Source: Leptothrix discophora
GTDB taxonomy: Bacteria; Pseudomonadota; Gammaproteobacteria; Burkholderiales; Burkholderiaceae_C
Assembly: GCF_030705305.1 (NCBI RefSeq)
Contig: NZ_JAUZEE010000001.1
Location: forward strand, 186,001 to 250,000
Direction of reading: 5' to 3'
Length of the DNA stretch: 64,000 bases
Part shown: piece by piece, positions 1 through 10,298 of the stretch
Position numbering within the stretch: the first letter of the stretch is position 1
Layout of the letters: every line of letters starts with the position of its first letter
The notes under the pieces: generated by a model
The model's input: the letters and a program-made list of their open reading frames with translations, nothing else
The model's database searches: none
What the model was told of the DNA's origin: nothing
Translations under genes and position numbers: made by a program

Positions 1-732
1 GGTGCCCACCACGTCGCCGACGTAGGCGACCAGGTGGCCCTTCTTCTTCAGGTCCTCGATGAACTGCATCGGGCCGCGCTTGCCGTCTTCCTCGGGCTTG
101 AACGCCGCGCCTTCGCGGGTGTTCTTCAGCATGGCCAGGTAGTGCAGCGGGATGTCCGGGCGGCTCCACGCGTCGGGCGCGGGCGACAGGTCGTCGGTGT
201 TGGTCTCGCCGGGCACCTTGAAGACCGTCACGGTGATGCTGCGCGGCACTTCCGGGCGGGTCGTGAACCACTCGGCGTCGGCCCAGCTCTGCACGACTTC
301 CTTGGCCTTGGCGTTGCCGGCCTTGGCCTTCTCGGCCACGTCGTGGAAGAAGTCGAACATCAGCAGGGTCTTCTTCAGGCCCTCGGCGGCGACGCCGGCG
401 ACGTCGGCGTCGTCCAGCAGGTCGATCAGCGGCTTGACGTTGTAGCCGCCGACCATGGTGCCCAGCAGCTCGGTGGCCTTGGCGCGCGAGACCAGCGCGA
501 CGGCGAAGTCGCCGTGTGCGACGGCGGCCAGGAAGCTGGCCTTGACCTTGGCGGCGTCGTCCACGCCCGGCGGCACGCGGTGGGTGAGCAGGTCCAGCAG
601 GAAAGCCTCTTCGCCGGCCGGCGGGTTCTTGATCAGCTCGATCAGCTCGGCCACTTGCTTGGCGTCGAGCGGCAGCGGCGGGATGCCAAGAGCGGCGCGC
701 TCGGCAACGTGTTGGCGATAGGCTTGCAGCAT
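1..732 (-). CDS. acnB: Aconitate hydratase B, N-terminal part (cut by window edge)
   Basis: This is the first 244 residues of the bifunctional aconitate hydratase / 2-methylisocitrate dehydratase AcnB, which interconverts citrate and isocitrate in the cytoplasm. The start MLQAYRQHVAERAALGIPPL, the helical HEAT-like AcnB N-terminal domain and the segment TNTDDLSPAPDAWSRPDIPL are typical of the family. The ATG has a GGAG ribosome-binding site 8 nt upstream. AcnB is about 860 residues, so the iron-sulfur catalytic domains lie off the left edge. The palindrome at 824-837 lies 92-105 bp upstream of the start and is shared with the mdh/gntR promoter region, so the gene is probably under the GntR regulator at 4098. 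The identity is firm; the regulation is inferred. Confidence 0.95.
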   Translation of the reverse strand, partial: MLQAYRQHVAERAALGIPPLPLDAKQVAELIELIKNPPAGEEAFLLDLLTHRVPPGVDDAAKVKASFLAAVAHGDFAVALVSRAKATELLGTMVGGYNVKPLIDLLDDADVAGVAAEGLKKTLLMFDFFHDVAEKAKAGNAKAKEVVQSWADAEWFTTRPEVPRSITVTVFKVPGETNTDDLSPAPDAWSRPDIPLHYLAMLKNTREGAAFKPEEDGKRGPMQFIEDLKKKGHLVAYVGDVVGT

Positions 733-823
733 GAAGGGAACTCCGTGCGGGGGTGGCGAGAGACGGGGCAGGACCTTGTCACAGCGTCGGAACCCTGCTC
801 CTGGGGTTTGCCCGACATTTTAT

Positions 824-837
824 GTCTTATATAAGAC
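824..837. promoter_or_regulatory. Palindromic operator upstream of acnB (probable GntR site)
   Basis: The sequence is GTCTTATATAAGAC, a perfect 14-bp palindrome in an AT-rich patch of otherwise G+C-rich DNA. An identical core at 4031-4044 lies between mdh and the GntR regulator gene. Identity at two divergent TCA-gene promoters makes it a good candidate operator for that GntR protein. Binding is inferred. Confidence 0.7.
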
Positions 838-889
838 TTGCCAAGTCTTCCCTGCACCGGGAAGGGGATGACGTGCCTCAAAAAGACAA

Positions 890-912
890 ACGGCCGCCCG
901 GTGGGCGGCCGT
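890..912 (-). terminator. Probable rho-independent terminator after the secreted-protein gene
   Basis: A perfect 10-bp stem (ACGGCCGCCC pairing with GGGCGGCCGT) has a 3-nt loop. Read on the minus strand it is followed by TTGTCTTTTTG, a usable U-tract. It would end transcripts from the gene at 1077-1538 before they reach acnB. Confidence 0.65.
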
Positions 913-962
913 CAAGGCTGGTGTCAGCAGGATCCGGGCCGACCGACCGAAAGCAAGGGATC

Positions 963-1081
963 AACGTACCCGTCGGCCAAGGGGCTCAAGTCCCCCGCAG
1001 GCCAGCGCCGGGCCGCTCCCAAGCGGCCTGCGCATCCCCCTGGGGGATCGACCGACGTACCCGTCGGTCGAGGGGCTCAAG
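963..1081. repeat. Intergenic palindromic repeat element bounded by 28-bp direct repeats
   Basis: Two direct copies of a 28-bp sequence (963-990 and 1054-1081) match at 25 of 28 positions and flank about 63 bp. The interior holds inverted repeats: GCAGGCC at 997-1003 with GGCCTGC at 1025-1031, and ATCCCCC T GGGGGAT at 1034-1048. This resembles the short palindromic repeats scattered between genes in Burkholderiales. The right copy contains the stop codon of the gene at 1077, so the element abuts or has replaced the last two codons. Confidence 0.6.
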
Positions 1082-1538
1082 TTTTCTGATTCGGATGCAC
1101 GCAGTTGTCGACCATGCGGCGACCGACCTTGGCGTTCATCAGCATCGACTTGTTGGCGATCTGCAGCCAGACCAGGCCGTTCTTCTTGTCCTCGAGGCGG
1201 ACCGCGCCGGTGGTGGTCGGCTCGGGTGCCATCAGGTAGGACTTGCCCTTGAAGGCGACCTTGAAATAGCCGGACTTCTCGGTGGCGGCATCGACGCTGA
1301 CGGACTGGTTGAACTCGCAGGCGCTCGGACCGGTCAGCACGCGTTCGGCGTTGGCGATCTGCTCGGGCGTCAGGTCGGGCAGGGCAGGGGCCTTGGCGGC
1401 GGGCTTCTTCTTGGCCGGGGCCGGTGCGGCGGCGTCGGCTGCGGCGGCCGGCAGGCTGGTCAGCACGGCGGCGCCCAGAAGGGCGACAGACAGGGCGGCC
1501 GACAGGGCCAGGGCGGGCAACGAGCGTTGGGTGTTCAT
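1077..1538 (-). CDS. Small secreted protein of unknown function
   Basis: A 153-residue protein starts MNTQRSLPALALSAALSV and has a clear Sec signal peptide of about 33 residues ending in ...LPAAAADA. An Ala/Pro/Lys-rich linker follows, then a compact domain of about 90 residues with two cysteines (one in SACEFNQ, one in VDNCVHP) that could form a disulfide in the periplasm. The start has GGAG 9 nt upstream; a longer frame exists but would bury the signal peptide. I do not recognise the domain. Its place between acnB and a lyase gene suggests only shared location. The last codons lie inside the repeat element at 963-1081. Confidence 0.75.
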   Translation of the reverse strand: MNTQRSLPALALSAALSVALLGAAVLTSLPAAAADAAAPAPAKKKPAAKAPALPDLTPEQIANAERVLTGPSACEFNQSVSVDAATEKSGYFKVAFKGKSYLMAPEPTTTGAVRLEDKKNGLVWLQIANKSMLMNAKVGRRMVDNCVHPNQKT

Positions 1539-1722
1539 TCTGGTGACTCCGGGTATCGGGATGCGACAGCCAGAGATTCTTGGCGAACCGAAGCGAGCCA
1601 ACGTCACCAAATGCAGCCGTGAAAAGTATCACTTCCGGCGATCCGTGCCGGCCGGTGGATGCTTCTGGTCACATCCTGGCGCTCGGATGGGGCGGCGCGC
1701 GGCCTCCCGCCCGTCTCGCCAC

Positions 1723-2766
<1,044 letters not shown>

Positions 2767-2787
2767 GGCGGGTGTCGTCCGGAAGTG

Positions 2788-2814
2788 AAAAAGCCGGTCG
2801 CAAGGACCGGCTTT
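2788..2814 (-). terminator. Rho-independent terminator after mdh
   Basis: The stem AAAGCCGGTC / GACCGGCTTT has a 5-nt loop. On the minus strand it is followed directly by TTTTTCAC, a standard U-tract. It sits 60 bp after the mdh stop and 22 bp before the downstream lyase start. Confidence 0.85.
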
Positions 2815-2875
2815 CATTGTGAGTCCGTCACCGGCAAGCCGGGAGACGCCGGTTGCCGGTGCGCTCGGGCTGATG

Positions 2876-3862
2876 TCACAGCAGGTGCTTGACGCCGTCC
2901 TGCTCGCCCTGGAGTTCGGCCAGGGTCTTGTTGATGCATTCCTGCGAGAACGCGTCGATGGGCAGGCCTTCGACCAGCTTGTACTCGCCGCCTTCGCAGG
3001 TCACCGGGTAGCCGAACATGACGTCCTTGGGGATGCCGTATTCGCCGTTCGACGGCACGCCCATCGTGACCCACTTGCCGTTGGTGCCCAGGGCCCAGTC
3101 GCGCATGTGGTCGATGGCCGCGTTGGCGGCCGAGGCGGCCGACGACAGGCCGCGCGCGGCGATGATGGCCGCGCCGCGCTTGCCCACGGTCGGCAGGAAG
3201 GTGTTGGCGTTCCAGTCGTGGTCGTTGATGGCGTCCTTGACCGATTGGCCATTGACGGTGGCGAAGCGGTAGTCCGCATACATCGTCGGCGAGTGGTTGC
3301 CCCACACGGCCAGCTTCTCGATGTCACCGACCTTGACGCCCATCTTGGCGGCGATCTGGCTGGCCGCACGGTTGTGGTCCAGGCGCAGCATGGCGGTGAA
3401 GTTCTTGCGCGGCAGGTCCGGCGCGCTCTTCATCGCGATGTAGGCATTGGTGTTGGCGGGGTTGCCAACGACCAGGACGCGCACGTTGCGGGAGGCGACC
3501 GCGTTCAGGGCCTTGCCCTGGGCGGTGAAGATCTGGGCGTTGGCGGCCAGCAGGTCGGCGCGCTCCATGCCGGGACCGCGCGGACGGGCACCGACCAGCA
3601 GGGCGTAGTCGGTGTCCTTGAAGGCGGTCATGGGATCGCTGTGGGCCTCGACACCGGCCAGCAGCGGGAAGGCGCAGTCCTCGAGTTCCATGATCACGCC
3701 CTTGAGCGCGTTCTGCGCCTTCTCGTCGGGGATCTCGAGCAGCTGCAGGATGACCGGCTGGTCCTTGCCGAGCATTTCGCCCGAAGCGATGCGGAACAGC
3801 AGGGCATAACCGATCTGGCCGGCGGCGCCGGTGACGGCGACACGGACGGGACTCTTGCTCAT
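2876..3862 (-). CDS. mdh: Malate dehydrogenase
   Basis: A 328-residue NAD-dependent malate dehydrogenase converts malate to oxaloacetate in the TCA cycle. The N-terminal [18 protein letters not shown] carries the nucleotide-binding GxxGxx[16 protein letters not shown] holds the substrate-binding arginines, [12 protein letters not shown] and [12 protein letters not shown] hold the Asp/His catalytic pair. Length and motifs fit the group without a lactate-type loop, found in most betaproteobacteria. The ATG at 3862 has AGGAG 9 nt upstream and matches the conserved [12 protein letters not shown] start. It diverges from the GntR gene across a 235-bp region containing the palindromic operator, and ends at a terminator. 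Confidence 0.98.
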   Translation of the reverse strand: MSKSPVRVAVTGAAGQIGYALLFRIASGEMLGKDQPVILQLLEIPDEKAQNALKGVIMELEDCAFPLLAGVEAHSDPMTAFKDTDYALLVGARPRGPGMERADLLAANAQIFTAQGKALNAVASRNVRVLVVGNPANTNAYIAMKSAPDLPRKNFTAMLRLDHNRAASQIAAKMGVKVGDIEKLAVWGNHSPTMYADYRFATVNGQSVKDAINDHDWNANTFLPTVGKRGAAIIAARGLSSAASAANAAIDHMRDWALGTNGKWVTMGVPSNGEYGIPKDVMFGYPVTCEGGEYKLVEGLPIDAFSQECINKTLAELQGEQDGVKHLL

Positions 3863-4028
3863 GGCGGGACTCCTGGAACTGAGGCTGGGGATGGAACGGG
3901 GACCGGACGCGAGCCGGCGGGGCGTCACCATCGACCGCTTCAGGGGCGGCTGCACGAGGGCTGACGGGTCCGGCGGGCGTGGAGTATCTCGCAGTCTAGG
4001 GGTTGACCCTCGCACCGTCAATGATCTT

Positions 4029-4046
4029 ATGTCTTATATAAGACAT
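4029..4046. promoter_or_regulatory. 18-bp perfect palindromic operator between mdh and gntR
   Basis: ATGTCTTATATAAGACAT is a perfect palindrome whose 14-bp core equals the site upstream of acnB at 824-837. A TTGACA hexamer starts at 4050 on the plus strand, so a bound repressor would cover or abut the gntR promoter and the start region of mdh transcription. GntR-family regulators with UTRA domains bind sites of this form, often autogenously. Confidence 0.8.
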
Positions 4047-4097
4047 CTGTTGACATTTGGTTGCGCCGGTCTTGTGGCTTGTGCTGCAATCCCGTGC

Positions 4098-4886
4098 ATG
4101 TCGCAGACCGCGTCCCAGTCCGTGCCCCCTTCGTCGCCCAGCAGCACGCCGTCCGCGTCTGCCGAGGTGGCGCCGGCATTCAGCCCGCTCTACCAGCAGA
4201 TCAAGGCGCTGATCATGCGTGGCCTGCAGGGCGGCGAATGGAAGCCGGGCGAGGCCATCCCCAGCGAGCTGGACCTGGCCGCCCGCTTCAAGGTGAGCCA
4301 GGGCACGGTGCGCAAGGCGATCGATGAACTGGCCGCCGAGAACCTGCTGGTCCGCCGGCAGGGCAAGGGCACCTTCGTCGCGACCCACAACGAACAGAAG
4401 ATCCAGTACCGTTTCCTGCGCCTGCAGCCCGAAGAGGGCGCGCCGCAGCCGATGCAGCGCGAGTTCCTCGACTGCCGCCGCCTGCGTGCCCCGGCCGACA
4501 TCGTGCGTTCGCTCGACCTGCGCAGCGGCGACATGGTGGTGCAGCTGCGCCGCACGCTGTCCCAGGCCGGACGGCCGGTCGTGCTCGACGACATCTGGCT
4601 GCCGGGCAGCCTGTTCAAGGGCCTGACCGCCGAGCGCCTGACCGAGTACCGCGGCCCGCTCTACAGCCTTTTCGAATCCGAGTTCGGCGTGCGGATGATC
4701 CGCGCGGAGGAGAAGATCCGTGCCATCGCGGCCGACCGCAGCGTGGCCGCCTTGCTCGGGGTGGCGGACGGCGCACCGCTCTTGAGCGTGGAGCGCCTGT
4801 CGCTGACCTATGGCGATCGCCCGGTCGAACTGCGTCGCGGCCTCTACAACACGACGCAACATCATTACCGCAATGAATTGAGTTGA
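4098..4886 (+). CDS. GntR-family (HutC/UTRA) transcriptional regulator
   Basis: The 262-residue protein has an N-terminal winged helix (about residues 30-100: FSPLYQQIKALIMRGLQ, PSELDLAARFKVSQGTVRKA, VRRQGKGTFVA). A C-terminal UTRA ligand-binding domain follows, ending in LLSVERLSLTYGDRPVELRR. This is the HutC subfamily, which usually senses a small acid. It lies between divergent mdh and downstream sdhCDAB, and the palindrome at 4029-4046 is in its own promoter region. It is therefore a good candidate for the local regulator of acnB, mdh and perhaps sdh. The ATG at 4098 gives the usual short N-terminal tail; upstream in-frame codons read through the operator. Its effector is unknown. Confidence 0.9.
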   Translation: MSQTASQSVPPSSPSSTPSASAEVAPAFSPLYQQIKALIMRGLQGGEWKPGEAIPSELDLAARFKVSQGTVRKAIDELAAENLLVRRQGKGTFVATHNEQKIQYRFLRLQPEEGAPQPMQREFLDCRRLRAPADIVRSLDLRSGDMVVQLRRTLSQAGRPVVLDDIWLPGSLFKGLTAERLTEYRGPLYSLFESEFGVRMIRAEEKIRAIAADRSVAALLGVADGAPLLSVERLSLTYGDRPVELRRGLYNTTQHHYRNELS

Positions 4887-4980
4887 AGCTGACAGCACAG
4901 TGCGCCGCAGAGGTACAGCACGGTCGTGCTGCATTGCAATAAACTTCTTCGGTTTCTTTGACATGACAAACAGGCTCACC

Positions 4981-5409
4981 ATGGTTGACACCTCCAAGAA
5001 GCGCCCGGTCCACCGCAACATCCACGTGTCGGACATCGTCAGCTACCGGCTTCCGCCGGCCGGCATCGTGTCCATCCTGCACCGCATCAGCGGCGCGGTG
5101 ATGTTCCTGCTGATGCCGCTGGTGATCTGGCTGTTCGACACAAGCATCAGCTCGGAGGTGTCCTACGGCTCCTTCACGGCGGCCTTCACCGCCGGCATCG
5201 GCTTCGTGCCCGGCGTGCTGGTCAAGCTGGTCGTGCTGGGCCTGATCTGGGCCTACCTGCACCACTTCATCGCTGGCGTGCGCCACCTCTGGATGGACGC
5301 CACCCACAGCGTCACCAAGGAACTGGGTCACAGCTCGGCGATCGTCACGCTGGCGTCCAGCGTGGTGCTGACCGTGGCGCTCGGCGCCAAGCTGTTCGGC
5401 CTGTTCTGA
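4981..5409 (+). CDS. sdhC: Succinate dehydrogenase cytochrome b556 subunit
   Basis: This 142-residue membrane anchor of complex II binds haem b and ubiquinone with SdhD. It has three hydrophobic helices. The segment GIVSILHRISGAVMFLL is the quinone-site helix, and YLHHFIAGVRHLWMDA carries the conserved haem-ligand histidine motif (HxxxGxRHLxxD). The ATG at 4981 follows an AGG ribosome-binding site and matches the usual family N-terminus; an in-frame ATG at 4963 would add six residues. It is the first gene of sdhCDAB-sdhE, 94 bp after the GntR gene. Confidence 0.96.
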   Translation: MVDTSKKRPVHRNIHVSDIVSYRLPPAGIVSILHRISGAVMFLLMPLVIWLFDTSISSEVSYGSFTAAFTAGIGFVPGVLVKLVVLGLIWAYLHHFIAGVRHLWMDATHSVTKELGHSSAIVTLASSVVLTVALGAKLFGLF

Positions 5410-5499
5410 GTGCCGGCGGCGATGGCCGCCGCGGGCTCCGCTCCGTTCCCGATCCCCTCCGTCCCCCGTTCGCAGAACATCAACAAGGACACTCCCCCC

Positions 5500-5862
5500 A
5501 TGTCCCAGAACTATGGATCCAAGCGCATCGTCGTCGGTGCGCACTATGGCTTCCGCGACTGGCTTGCTCAGCGCGTCACCGCCGTGCTGATGGCCCTCTA
5601 CACCGTGGTCCTGCTGCTGCAGGTGCTGCTCGGCGGCCCGCTCGGCTATGAACGCTGGGCCGGCATCTTTGCCCAGCAGTGGATGAAGTTCCTGACCTTC
5701 ACGGTCATCGTCGCGCTGCTCGTTCACGCCTGGGTCGGCGTGCGCGACATCTGGATGGATTACATCAAGCCGGTCGGCATCCGCCTGACCCTGCAGGTGT
5801 TCACGATCGTGTGGCTTGTCGGCTGTGCCGGCTGGTCGATCCAAGTTCTCTGGAGACTCTGA
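5500..5862 (+). CDS. sdhD: Succinate dehydrogenase hydrophobic membrane anchor subunit
   Basis: A 120-residue integral membrane protein pairs with SdhC to hold complex II in the inner membrane. It has three predicted membrane helices. RDWLAQRVTAVLMALYT is the quinone-site helix, and LLVHAWVGVRDIWMDYIKP contains the conserved haem-ligand histidine. The ATG at 5500 is preceded by AAGGAC. Its TGA stop overlaps the ATG of sdhA by one base, indicating translational coupling. Confidence 0.96.
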   Translation: MSQNYGSKRIVVGAHYGFRDWLAQRVTAVLMALYTVVLLLQVLLGGPLGYERWAGIFAQQWMKFLTFTVIVALLVHAWVGVRDIWMDYIKPVGIRLTLQVFTIVWLVGCAGWSIQVLWRL

Positions 5863-7670
5863 TGGCATCGGTCAACAACCTGCCGCGTCGCAAGTTCGAC
5901 GTGGTCATCGTCGGCGCGGGCGGCTCGGGCATGCGCGCCTCCCTGCAACTGGCCCGTGCGGGCCTCAACGTGGCCGTGCTGTCCAAGGTCTTCCCGACCC
6001 GTTCGCACACCGTCGCGGCGCAGGGCGGCATCGGCGCCTCGCTGGGCAACATGAGCGAGGACAACTGGCACTACCACTTCTACGACACCGTCAAGGGCTC
6101 CGACTGGCTCGGCGACCAGGATGCGATCGAGTTCATGTGTCGTGAAGCGCCCAAGGTCGTCTACGAGCTTGAGCACTTCGGCATGCCGTTCGACCGCAAC
6201 CCGGACGGCACGATCTACCAGCGTCCGTTCGGTGGCCACACCGCCAACTACGGCGAGAAGCCGGTCCAGCGCGCCTGCGCCGCAGCCGACCGCACCGGCC
6301 ACGCGATGCTGCACACGCTGTACCAGCAGAACGTGAAGTCGCGCACCCAGTTCTTCGTCGAATGGATGGCGCTGGACATCATCCGCGACAGCGAAGGCGA
6401 CGTGCTGGGCGTGACCGCGCTCGAGATGGAGACCGGCGACGTCTACATCCTCGAAGGCAAGTGCACCCTGTTCGCGACCGGTGGCGCCGGCCGCATCTAC
6501 GCAGCCTCGACCAACGCCTTCATCAACACCGGCGACGGCCTGGGCATGGCCGCGCGGGCGAACATCCCGCTGCAGGACATGGAGTTCTGGCAGTTCCACC
6601 CGACCGGCGTGGCTGGCGCGGGCGTGCTGCTGACCGAAGGCTGCCGCGGCGAAGGCGCGATCCTGCGCAACAGCAACGGCGAGCGCTTCATGGAGCGCTA
6701 CGCCCCGACGCTGAAGGACCTGGCGCCGCGCGACTTCGTCTCGCGCTGCATGGACCAGGAGATCAAGGAAGGTCGCGGCTGCGGTCCCAACAAGGATCAC
6801 GTCGTGCTCGACATGACCCACCTGGGCGGCGAGACCATCCTCAAGCGCCTGCCCTCGGTCTACGAGATCGGCCACAACTTCGCCAACGTCGACATCACCA
6901 AGGAACCGATCCCGGTGGTGCCGACCATCCATTACCAGATGGGTGGCATCCCGACCAACATCAACGGCCAGGTGGTGGTCCCCAAGGGTGACGACTACAA
7001 GAGCATCGTCAACGGCCTGTACGCGGTGGGCGAATGCTCCTGCGTGTCGGTGCACGGCGCCAACCGCCTGGGCACCAACTCGCTGCTCGACCTGCTGGTG
7101 TTCGGCCGCGCGGCTGGCAACCACATCGTCGACGCGATCAAGAGCGCGCCGAAGTCGCACAAGGAACTGCCGAAGGACGCGGCCGACTTCTCGCTGGCCC
7201 GCCTGGCCCGCCTGGACGGCAGCAGCAACGGCGAATACGCACAGGACGTCGCCAACGACATCCGCGCGGCCATGCAGCAGCATGCCGGCGTGTTCCGCAC
7301 CCAGGTGACGATGGACGAAGGCGTGGGCAAGATCAACGCGATCCGCGAGCGGGTCAAGGCGATCACGCTGAAGGACAAGTCCAAGGTCTTCAACACCGCG
7401 CGCATCGAGGCGCTGGAAGTCGACAACCTGATCGAGGCCGCGCAGGCCACCATGACGTCGGCCGCCGCCCGCCAGGAATGCCGTGGCGCGCACACCGTCA
7501 AGGACTACGAGCGTGGTGCCGAAGACGCCGAGTTCCCGCTCGGCCGCAACGACAAGGTCTGGATGAAGCACACCCTGTGGGACAGCGCCACGAATGGCCT
7601 GTCGTACAAGCCGGTCAACCTGACGCCGCTGACGGTCGAGTCGGTGCCCCCGAAGGTTCGCACCTTCTAA
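5862..7670 (+). CDS. sdhA: Succinate dehydrogenase flavoprotein subunit
   Basis: A 602-residue catalytic subunit of complex II oxidises succinate to fumarate. The FAD Rossmann motif VIVGAGGSGM is at about residues 15-24. SHTVAAQGGIG contains the histidine (residue 49) that carries covalent FAD. HPTGVAGAGVLLTEGCRGEG and HGANRLGTNSLLDLLVFGR are family signatures of the dicarboxylate site. The length is standard. The start overlaps the sdhD stop by one base; sdhB follows after 21 bp. Confidence 0.98.
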   Translation: MASVNNLPRRKFDVVIVGAGGSGMRASLQLARAGLNVAVLSKVFPTRSHTVAAQGGIGASLGNMSEDNWHYHFYDTVKGSDWLGDQDAIEFMCREAPKVVYELEHFGMPFDRNPDGTIYQRPFGGHTANYGEKPVQRACAAADRTGHAMLHTLYQQNVKSRTQFFVEWMALDIIRDSEGDVLGVTALEMETGDVYILEGKCTLFATGGAGRIYAASTNAFINTGDGLGMAARANIPLQDMEFWQFHPTGVAGAGVLLTEGCRGEGAILRNSNGERFMERYAPTLKDLAPRDFVSRCMDQEIKEGRGCGPNKDHVVLDMTHLGGETILKRLPSVYEIGHNFANVDITKEPIPVVPTIHYQMGGIPTNINGQVVVPKGDDYKSIVNGLYAVGECSCVSVHGANRLGTNSLLDLLVFGRAAGNHIVDAIKSAPKSHKELPKDAADFSLARLARLDGSSNGEYAQDVANDIRAAMQQHAGVFRTQVTMDEGVGKINAIRERVKAITLKDKSKVFNTARIEALEVDNLIEAAQATMTSAAARQECRGAHTVKDYERGAEDAEFPLGRNDKVWMKHTLWDSATNGLSYKPVNLTPLTVESVPPKVRTF

Positions 7671-7691
7671 GCGTCACGCAGGAGAAACAAC

Positions 7692-8402
7692 ATGGCAGCA
7701 CAGAAGCGCACCTTCCAGATCTACCGCTACGACCCCGACAAGGACGCCAAGCCCTACATGCAGTCCATCGAGGTCGAACTCGACGGCAACGAACGCATGC
7801 TGCTCGACGCCCTGATCAAGCTCAAGGCGGTCGATCCGACGCTGAGCTTCCGCCGTTCCTGCCGCGAAGGCGTGTGCGGTTCGGACGCGATGAACATCAA
7901 CGGCAAGAACGGCCTGGCCTGCCTGACGAACATGCGTGACCTGCCCGGCACCGTGGTCCTCAAGCCGCTGCCCGGCCTGCCGGTGATCCGCGACCTGATC
8001 GTGGACATGACGCAGTTCTTCAAGCAGTACAACTCGATCAAGCCCTACCTCGTCAACGACACCATCGCGCCCGACAAGGAGCGCCTGCAGTCGCCCGAGG
8101 AGCGTGACGAGCTCAACGGCCTGTACGAGTGCATCCTGTGCGCGAGCTGCTCGACGAGCTGCCCGAGCTTCTGGTGGAACCCGGATAAGTTCGTCGGCCC
8201 GGCCGGCCTGCTGCAGGCCTACCGCTTCATCGCCGACAGCCGTGACCAGGCCACCGGCGAGCGTCTCGACAACCTCGAGGACCCGTACCGCCTGTTCCGT
8301 TGCCACACGATCATGAACTGCGTCGACGTCTGCCCGAAGGGCCTGAACCCGACCAAGGCCATCGGCAAGATCAAGGAGCTGATGGTCCGCCGTGCCGTCT
8401 GA
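7692..8402 (+). CDS. sdhB: Succinate dehydrogenase iron-sulfur subunit
   Basis: This 236-residue subunit passes electrons from FAD to quinone. An N-terminal ferredoxin-like domain holds the 2Fe-2S cysteines ([19 protein letters not shown]). The C-terminal domain holds the 4Fe-4S motif [12 protein letters not shown] and the 3Fe-4S motif [14 protein letters not shown], all complete. AGGAG precedes the ATG by 6 nt. It is the fourth gene of the sdhCDAB operon. Confidence 0.98.
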   Translation: MAAQKRTFQIYRYDPDKDAKPYMQSIEVELDGNERMLLDALIKLKAVDPTLSFRRSCREGVCGSDAMNINGKNGLACLTNMRDLPGTVVLKPLPGLPVIRDLIVDMTQFFKQYNSIKPYLVNDTIAPDKERLQSPEERDELNGLYECILCASCSTSCPSFWWNPDKFVGPAGLLQAYRFIADSRDQATGERLDNLEDPYRLFRCHTIMNCVDVCPKGLNPTKAIGKIKELMVRRAV

Positions 8403-8430
8403 GGCCGGTCAGACCGAAGCAAGACGCCCG

Positions 8431-8718
8431 ATGGACACTCCCGCCAACGACCTGCTGGACGAACGGTCCCTGAGCAAGCTGCGCTGGCGCTGCCGGCGCG
8501 GTCTGCTCGAGAACGACCTGTTCATCGAGCGGTTCTTCGGGCGTCACGAGGCCACCCTGACCGTGCGGCAAGCCGCCGGCCTGGAGGCCTTGATGGATCT
8601 GGCCGACAACGATCTGCTGGACCTGCTGCTGCGCCGTCGCGACCCCGACGGTGACCTTGCGAGGCCCGAGGTGAACGAGGTCCTGGCCCAGCTGAGAGAG
8701 CCACCCGATCAGAGGTGA
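8431..8718 (+). CDS. sdhE: FAD assembly factor SdhE (succinate dehydrogenase assembly)
   Basis: A 95-residue helical protein of the SdhE/YgfY (DUF339) family promotes covalent attachment of FAD to SdhA. The motif WRCRRGLLENDLFIERFF contains the conserved RGxxE needed for flavinylation. The ATG at 8431 gives the usual length of about 90 residues. An in-frame GTG at 8392 would overlap the end of sdhB and add 13 residues, so the start is slightly uncertain. It lies directly behind sdhB, as expected. Confidence 0.93.
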   Translation: MDTPANDLLDERSLSKLRWRCRRGLLENDLFIERFFGRHEATLTVRQAAGLEALMDLADNDLLDLLLRRRDPDGDLARPEVNEVLAQLREPPDQR

Positions 8719-8802
8719 GCGCCGCAGCAAGGCCGAATGCATGTCCGTCCCGACAAGAAATGCCCCCGCGAGCTTGAGTTTTGAACCCCTGAGGATTTAG
8801 CC

Positions 8803-10116
8803 ATGATGACTCCCTCCGACGTGAAGGCGACGCTATCGTTCTCCGACGGCAGTGCCGCGATGGACCTGCCGATCTACAAGGGCACGATCGGCCCGGATGT
8901 CATCGACATCCGCAAGCTGTACGCCCAGACCGGCAAGTTCACCTACGACCCGGGCTTCCTGAGCACCGCGTCGTGCAACTCGGCGATCACCTACATCGAC
9001 GGCGACAAGGGCGAGCTGCTGTACCGCGGCTACCCGATCGAGCAGCTGGCCGAGAACTGCGACTTCCTCGAGACCTGCCACCTGCTGCTGTACGGCGAGC
9101 TGCCCAACGTGGCGCAGAAGTCCGACTTCGTCAGCCGCGTGACCAACCACACGATGGTCAACGAGCAGATGCAGTTCTTCCTGCGCGGCTTCCGTCGTGA
9201 CGCGCACCCGATGGCGGTGATGACCGGCCTGGTGGGGGCTCTCTCGGCCTTCTATCACGACAGCACGGACATCAACAACCCGCAGCACCGCGAGATCGCG
9301 GCGATCCGCCTGATCGCCAAGATGCCCACGCTGGTGGCGATGGCGTACAAGTATTCGGCTGGCCAGCCCTACATGTACCCGAAGAACAAGCTGAGCTACA
9401 CCGCGAACTTCATGCACATGATGTTCGCGACGCCCTGCGAGGACTACGAGCCCAACGACGTGCTGGTGCGTGCGCTCGACCGCATCTTCATCCTGCATGC
9501 CGACCACGAGCAGAACGCGTCGACCTCGACCGTGCGCCTGTGCGGCTCGTCGGGCACCAACCCGTTCGCGGCCATTGCCGCAGGCGTGGCCTGCCTGTGG
9601 GGCCCGTCGCACGGCGGTGCGAACGAGGCCTGCCTGAACATGCTCGGCGAGATCCAGCAGATGGGTGGCGTCGAGAAGATCGGCGAGTTCATCCGCCAGG
9701 TGAAGGACAAGAACAGCGGCGTCAAGCTGATGGGCTTCGGTCACCGGGTCTACAAGAACTACGACCCGCGCGCCAAGCTGATGCGCGAGACCTGCCATGA
9801 AGTCCTCGGCGCCCTGGGCCTCGAGAACGACCCGCTGTTCAAGCTGGCCATGGCGCTCGAGAAGATCGCGCTGGAAGACGAGTACTTCGTCGCCCGCAAG
9901 CTCTACCCGAACGTCGACTTCTACTCGGGCATCGTGCAGCGCGCCATCGGCATCCCGGTGAGCCTGTTCACCGCGATCTTCGCGCTGGCCCGCACGGTCG
10001 GCTGGATCGCCCAGCTCAACGAGATGATCGGCGACCCCGAGTACAAGATCGGCCGCCCGCGCCAGCTCTTCGCCGGCTCCGACCGCCGCGACGTCAAGCC
10101 GCTCGCCGCGCGCTGA
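8803..10116 (+). CDS. gltA: Citrate synthase (type II)
   Basis: A 437-residue hexameric-type citrate synthase condenses acetyl-CoA and oxaloacetate. The active-site histidines are in [14 protein letters not shown] and [16 protein letters not shown], and the catalytic aspartate is in [16 protein letters not shown]. The N-terminal beta domain ([19 protein letters not shown]) is typical of the Gram-negative NADH-sensitive class. Two adjacent ATG codons start the frame; GAGG lies 9 nt upstream of the first. It ends the TCA block and is followed by a hairpin at 10156. Confidence 0.98.
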   Translation: MMTPSDVKATLSFSDGSAAMDLPIYKGTIGPDVIDIRKLYAQTGKFTYDPGFLSTASCNSAITYIDGDKGELLYRGYPIEQLAENCDFLETCHLLLYGELPNVAQKSDFVSRVTNHTMVNEQMQFFLRGFRRDAHPMAVMTGLVGALSAFYHDSTDINNPQHREIAAIRLIAKMPTLVAMAYKYSAGQPYMYPKNKLSYTANFMHMMFATPCEDYEPNDVLVRALDRIFILHADHEQNASTSTVRLCGSSGTNPFAAIAAGVACLWGPSHGGANEACLNMLGEIQQMGGVEKIGEFIRQVKDKNSGVKLMGFGHRVYKNYDPRAKLMRETCHEVLGALGLENDPLFKLAMALEKIALEDEYFVARKLYPNVDFYSGIVQRAIGIPVSLFTAIFALARTVGWIAQLNEMIGDPEYKIGRPRQLFAGSDRRDVKPLAAR

Positions 10117-10155
10117 TCGACGCATCCCCTGCGGGCCGCCCGGTCCGCAGTCGAC

Positions 10156-10178
10156 AAGGGCCGCCTCGCGCGGCCCTT
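10156..10178 (+). terminator. Probable terminator after gltA
   Basis: The 8-bp stem AAGGGCCG / CGGCCCTT has a 7-nt loop, about 40 bp after the gltA stop. The following sequence GCGCGTTTC is a poor U-tract, so termination strength is uncertain. Confidence 0.5.
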
Positions 10179-10298
10179 GCGCGTTTCACGGCCGCGTCCT
10201 GCGGCCCCGGTGCGTGTCATGGCCGGATGAACCGCCCTGCAAGCGGCTAACCTATCGAACCCGAGACCCCTGCCGAGATGACCGAGGAGCGACCCGAC

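Larger units (their letters stand above)
733..1076. other. Gene-free interval upstream of acnB
   Basis: This 344-bp stretch separates acnB from the small secreted-protein gene. It holds the 14-bp palindrome at 824-837, a strong hairpin at 890-912, and a palindromic repeat element from 963 that runs into the neighbouring gene at 1077-1081. I see no credible coding frame: open frames here have no ribosome-binding site and no recognisable protein. Confidence 0.7.

Noticed and set aside
5760-7571. 603-codon minus-strand frame opposite sdhA
   Set aside because: Antisense shadow caused by high third-position G+C; sdhA is certain and the antisense product matches nothing.
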